A stretch of DNA of 5,922 nucleotides, taken from contig JAGNNG010000139.1 in NCBI GenBank assembly GCA_017990795.1, positions 1 to 5,922 on the forward strand, read 5' to 3'. Both the position numbers and the translations under genes were made by a program. The DNA is from Deltaproteobacteria bacterium (GTDB lineage: Bacteria > Myxococcota_A > Polyangia > Palsa-1104 > JAEUJZ01). This document shows, piece by piece, positions 5,301-5,922 of this stretch (within the stretch, counting starts at the first letter, position 1; each line of letters begins with the position of its first letter). Under the pieces are notes generated by a model. It was given only the letters and a program-made list of their open reading frames with translations. It was not told where the DNA came from and made no database searches.

Positions 5301-5922
5301 TGTGGATCATGGCGCTGCGTCTGGCCTTACGCAGCCTGCTTCGCAATCGGATGCGCTCGATGCTGACCGCGCTGGGCGTGATCATCGGGGTCGCCGCCTT
5401 AATCGTCACCGTCGTCACAGGAGAAGGCGCGCGCAAGATGATCGCGCAGCAAATCGCCTCGATGGGCTCCAGCATCATCATGATCATCCCGGGAGCCTCG
5501 GTGCAAGGCGGCTTTAGCGGCGGAGCTGGCACCGGTCGCCCGCTGCTGCGCGAGGATGTGGAGGCCCTGCTGGCAGCGCGCGCTGTACGCTATGCCGTCC
5601 CCGTCGACCGTACTTCGACGCAGATCATCAGCGCCAACCTCAACTGGTCCACGCAGGTCATCGGCACCACCCCGGAGTATGTGCTGATCCGCGACTGGCC
5701 GATTGCACGCGGACGCTTTTACACAGCGACGGACAACGACACTGCAGCCAAGGTCTGCGTGATCGGGCAAACCGTTGCGCAGAATCTGTTTGGCGACTCC
5801 GATCCGGTGGGACAGCAGATCCGCGTCAAGCAGATGCCCTGCGATGTCATTGGCGTGCTGGCCGCCAAGGGTCAGTCGGCGATGGGAACCGACCAGGATG
5901 ACGTGCTGCTGATTCCGTCGCT
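5297..5922 (+). CDS. macB: MacB-type ABC transporter permease, N-terminal part (partial)
   Basis: The frame stays open from ATG 5297 to the window edge: 208 full codons of a protein that is usually about 400 residues. It starts with a short amphipathic segment and basic LRNRMRS, then the first transmembrane helix (about 21-41), followed by the TGEGAR boundary. This order (RNRMRSxLTxLGxxIGVAA...GEGAR) is the hallmark of MacB/FtsX-fold permeases. The rest (about 45-208) is the start of the large MacB periplasmic core domain, with ASMGSSIIMIIPG, FGDSDPVGQQIRVK and DVIGVLAAKG as recognisable family segments. Two cysteines, C154 and C182, sit in this periplasmic part. A Gly/Ser-rich loop (about 67-80) follows the IIPG strand. 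The three remaining membrane helices would lie beyond the window. It should act as a dimer with the preceding ATPase, moving substrate from periplasm or inner-membrane outer leaflet into the adaptor/TolC conduit by mechanotransmission, as known for MacB. The start overlaps the ATPase stop (ATGA). Confidence 0.92.
   Translation, partial: MMWIMALRLALRSLLRNRMRSMLTALGVIIGVAALIVTVVTGEGARKMIAQQIASMGSSIIMIIPGASVQGGFSGGAGTGRPLLREDVEALLAARAVRYAVPVDRTSTQIISANLNWSTQVIGTTPEYVLIRDWPIARGRFYTATDNDTAAKVCVIGQTVAQNLFGDSDPVGQQIRVKQMPCDVIGVLAAKGQSAMGTDQDDVLLIPS

Noticed and set aside
5399..5770. Open - strand frame opposite the permease
   Set aside because: Antisense to conserved MacB sequence, with His/Asp/Arg-rich composition typical of a shadow.

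Overview
The window carries six genes, all on the + strand, packed end to end. The high G+C (about 60% by eye), frequent GTG starts, and Ala/Gln-rich proteins with low-complexity Gly/Ala/Arg stretches suggest a Gram-negative bacterium. The general look of the proteins resembles deltaproteobacteria/Myxococcota, but this is a by-eye impression and no marker gene in the window settles it. An outer-membrane TolC-type channel plus an inner-membrane adaptor firmly implies a two-membrane envelope.

Layout: (1) 1-383, the 3' end of a gene for a small unrecognised protein with a CxxC-x5-CxxC cluster followed by a probably beta-rich, OB-like domain. (2) 418-1545, a squalene/phytoene synthase family enzyme with both Asp-rich motifs intact. 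(3) a 113-nt gap with no terminator and no convincing promoter. (4) about 1659-3209, a TolC-family outer-membrane efflux protein. (5) 3206-4561, a MacA-like periplasmic adaptor. (6) 4548-5300, a MacB/LolD-type ABC ATPase. (7) 5297-5922, the N-terminal part of a MacB-type permease that runs off the window.

Genes 3 to 6 form a compact tripartite export operon: channel, adaptor, ATPase, permease. Each of the three junctions overlaps (ATGA, a 14-nt overlap, ATGA), so translation is probably coupled along the whole pump. The MacB function, a single ATPase-permease chain in E. coli, is here divided between two genes. The adaptor retains the RLS-type residues with which AcrA/MacA hairpins dock on TolC, which fits the co-encoded channel being its true partner. 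The substrate cannot be read from the sequence. The squalene/phytoene synthase just upstream is a possible lipid clue, but it is equally likely to be unrelated.

The most unusual non-coding signal is a pair of abutting perfect GC-rich hairpins (1694-1728) at the 5' end of the TolC-like gene. They overlap one of its candidate start codons and a strong Shine-Dalgarno-like string. I see no RNA genes, mobile elements, CRISPR arrays or convincing terminators, and no clear evidence of a novel system. The main features are a well-formed split MacAB-TolC operon and an unrecognised cysteine-cluster protein.
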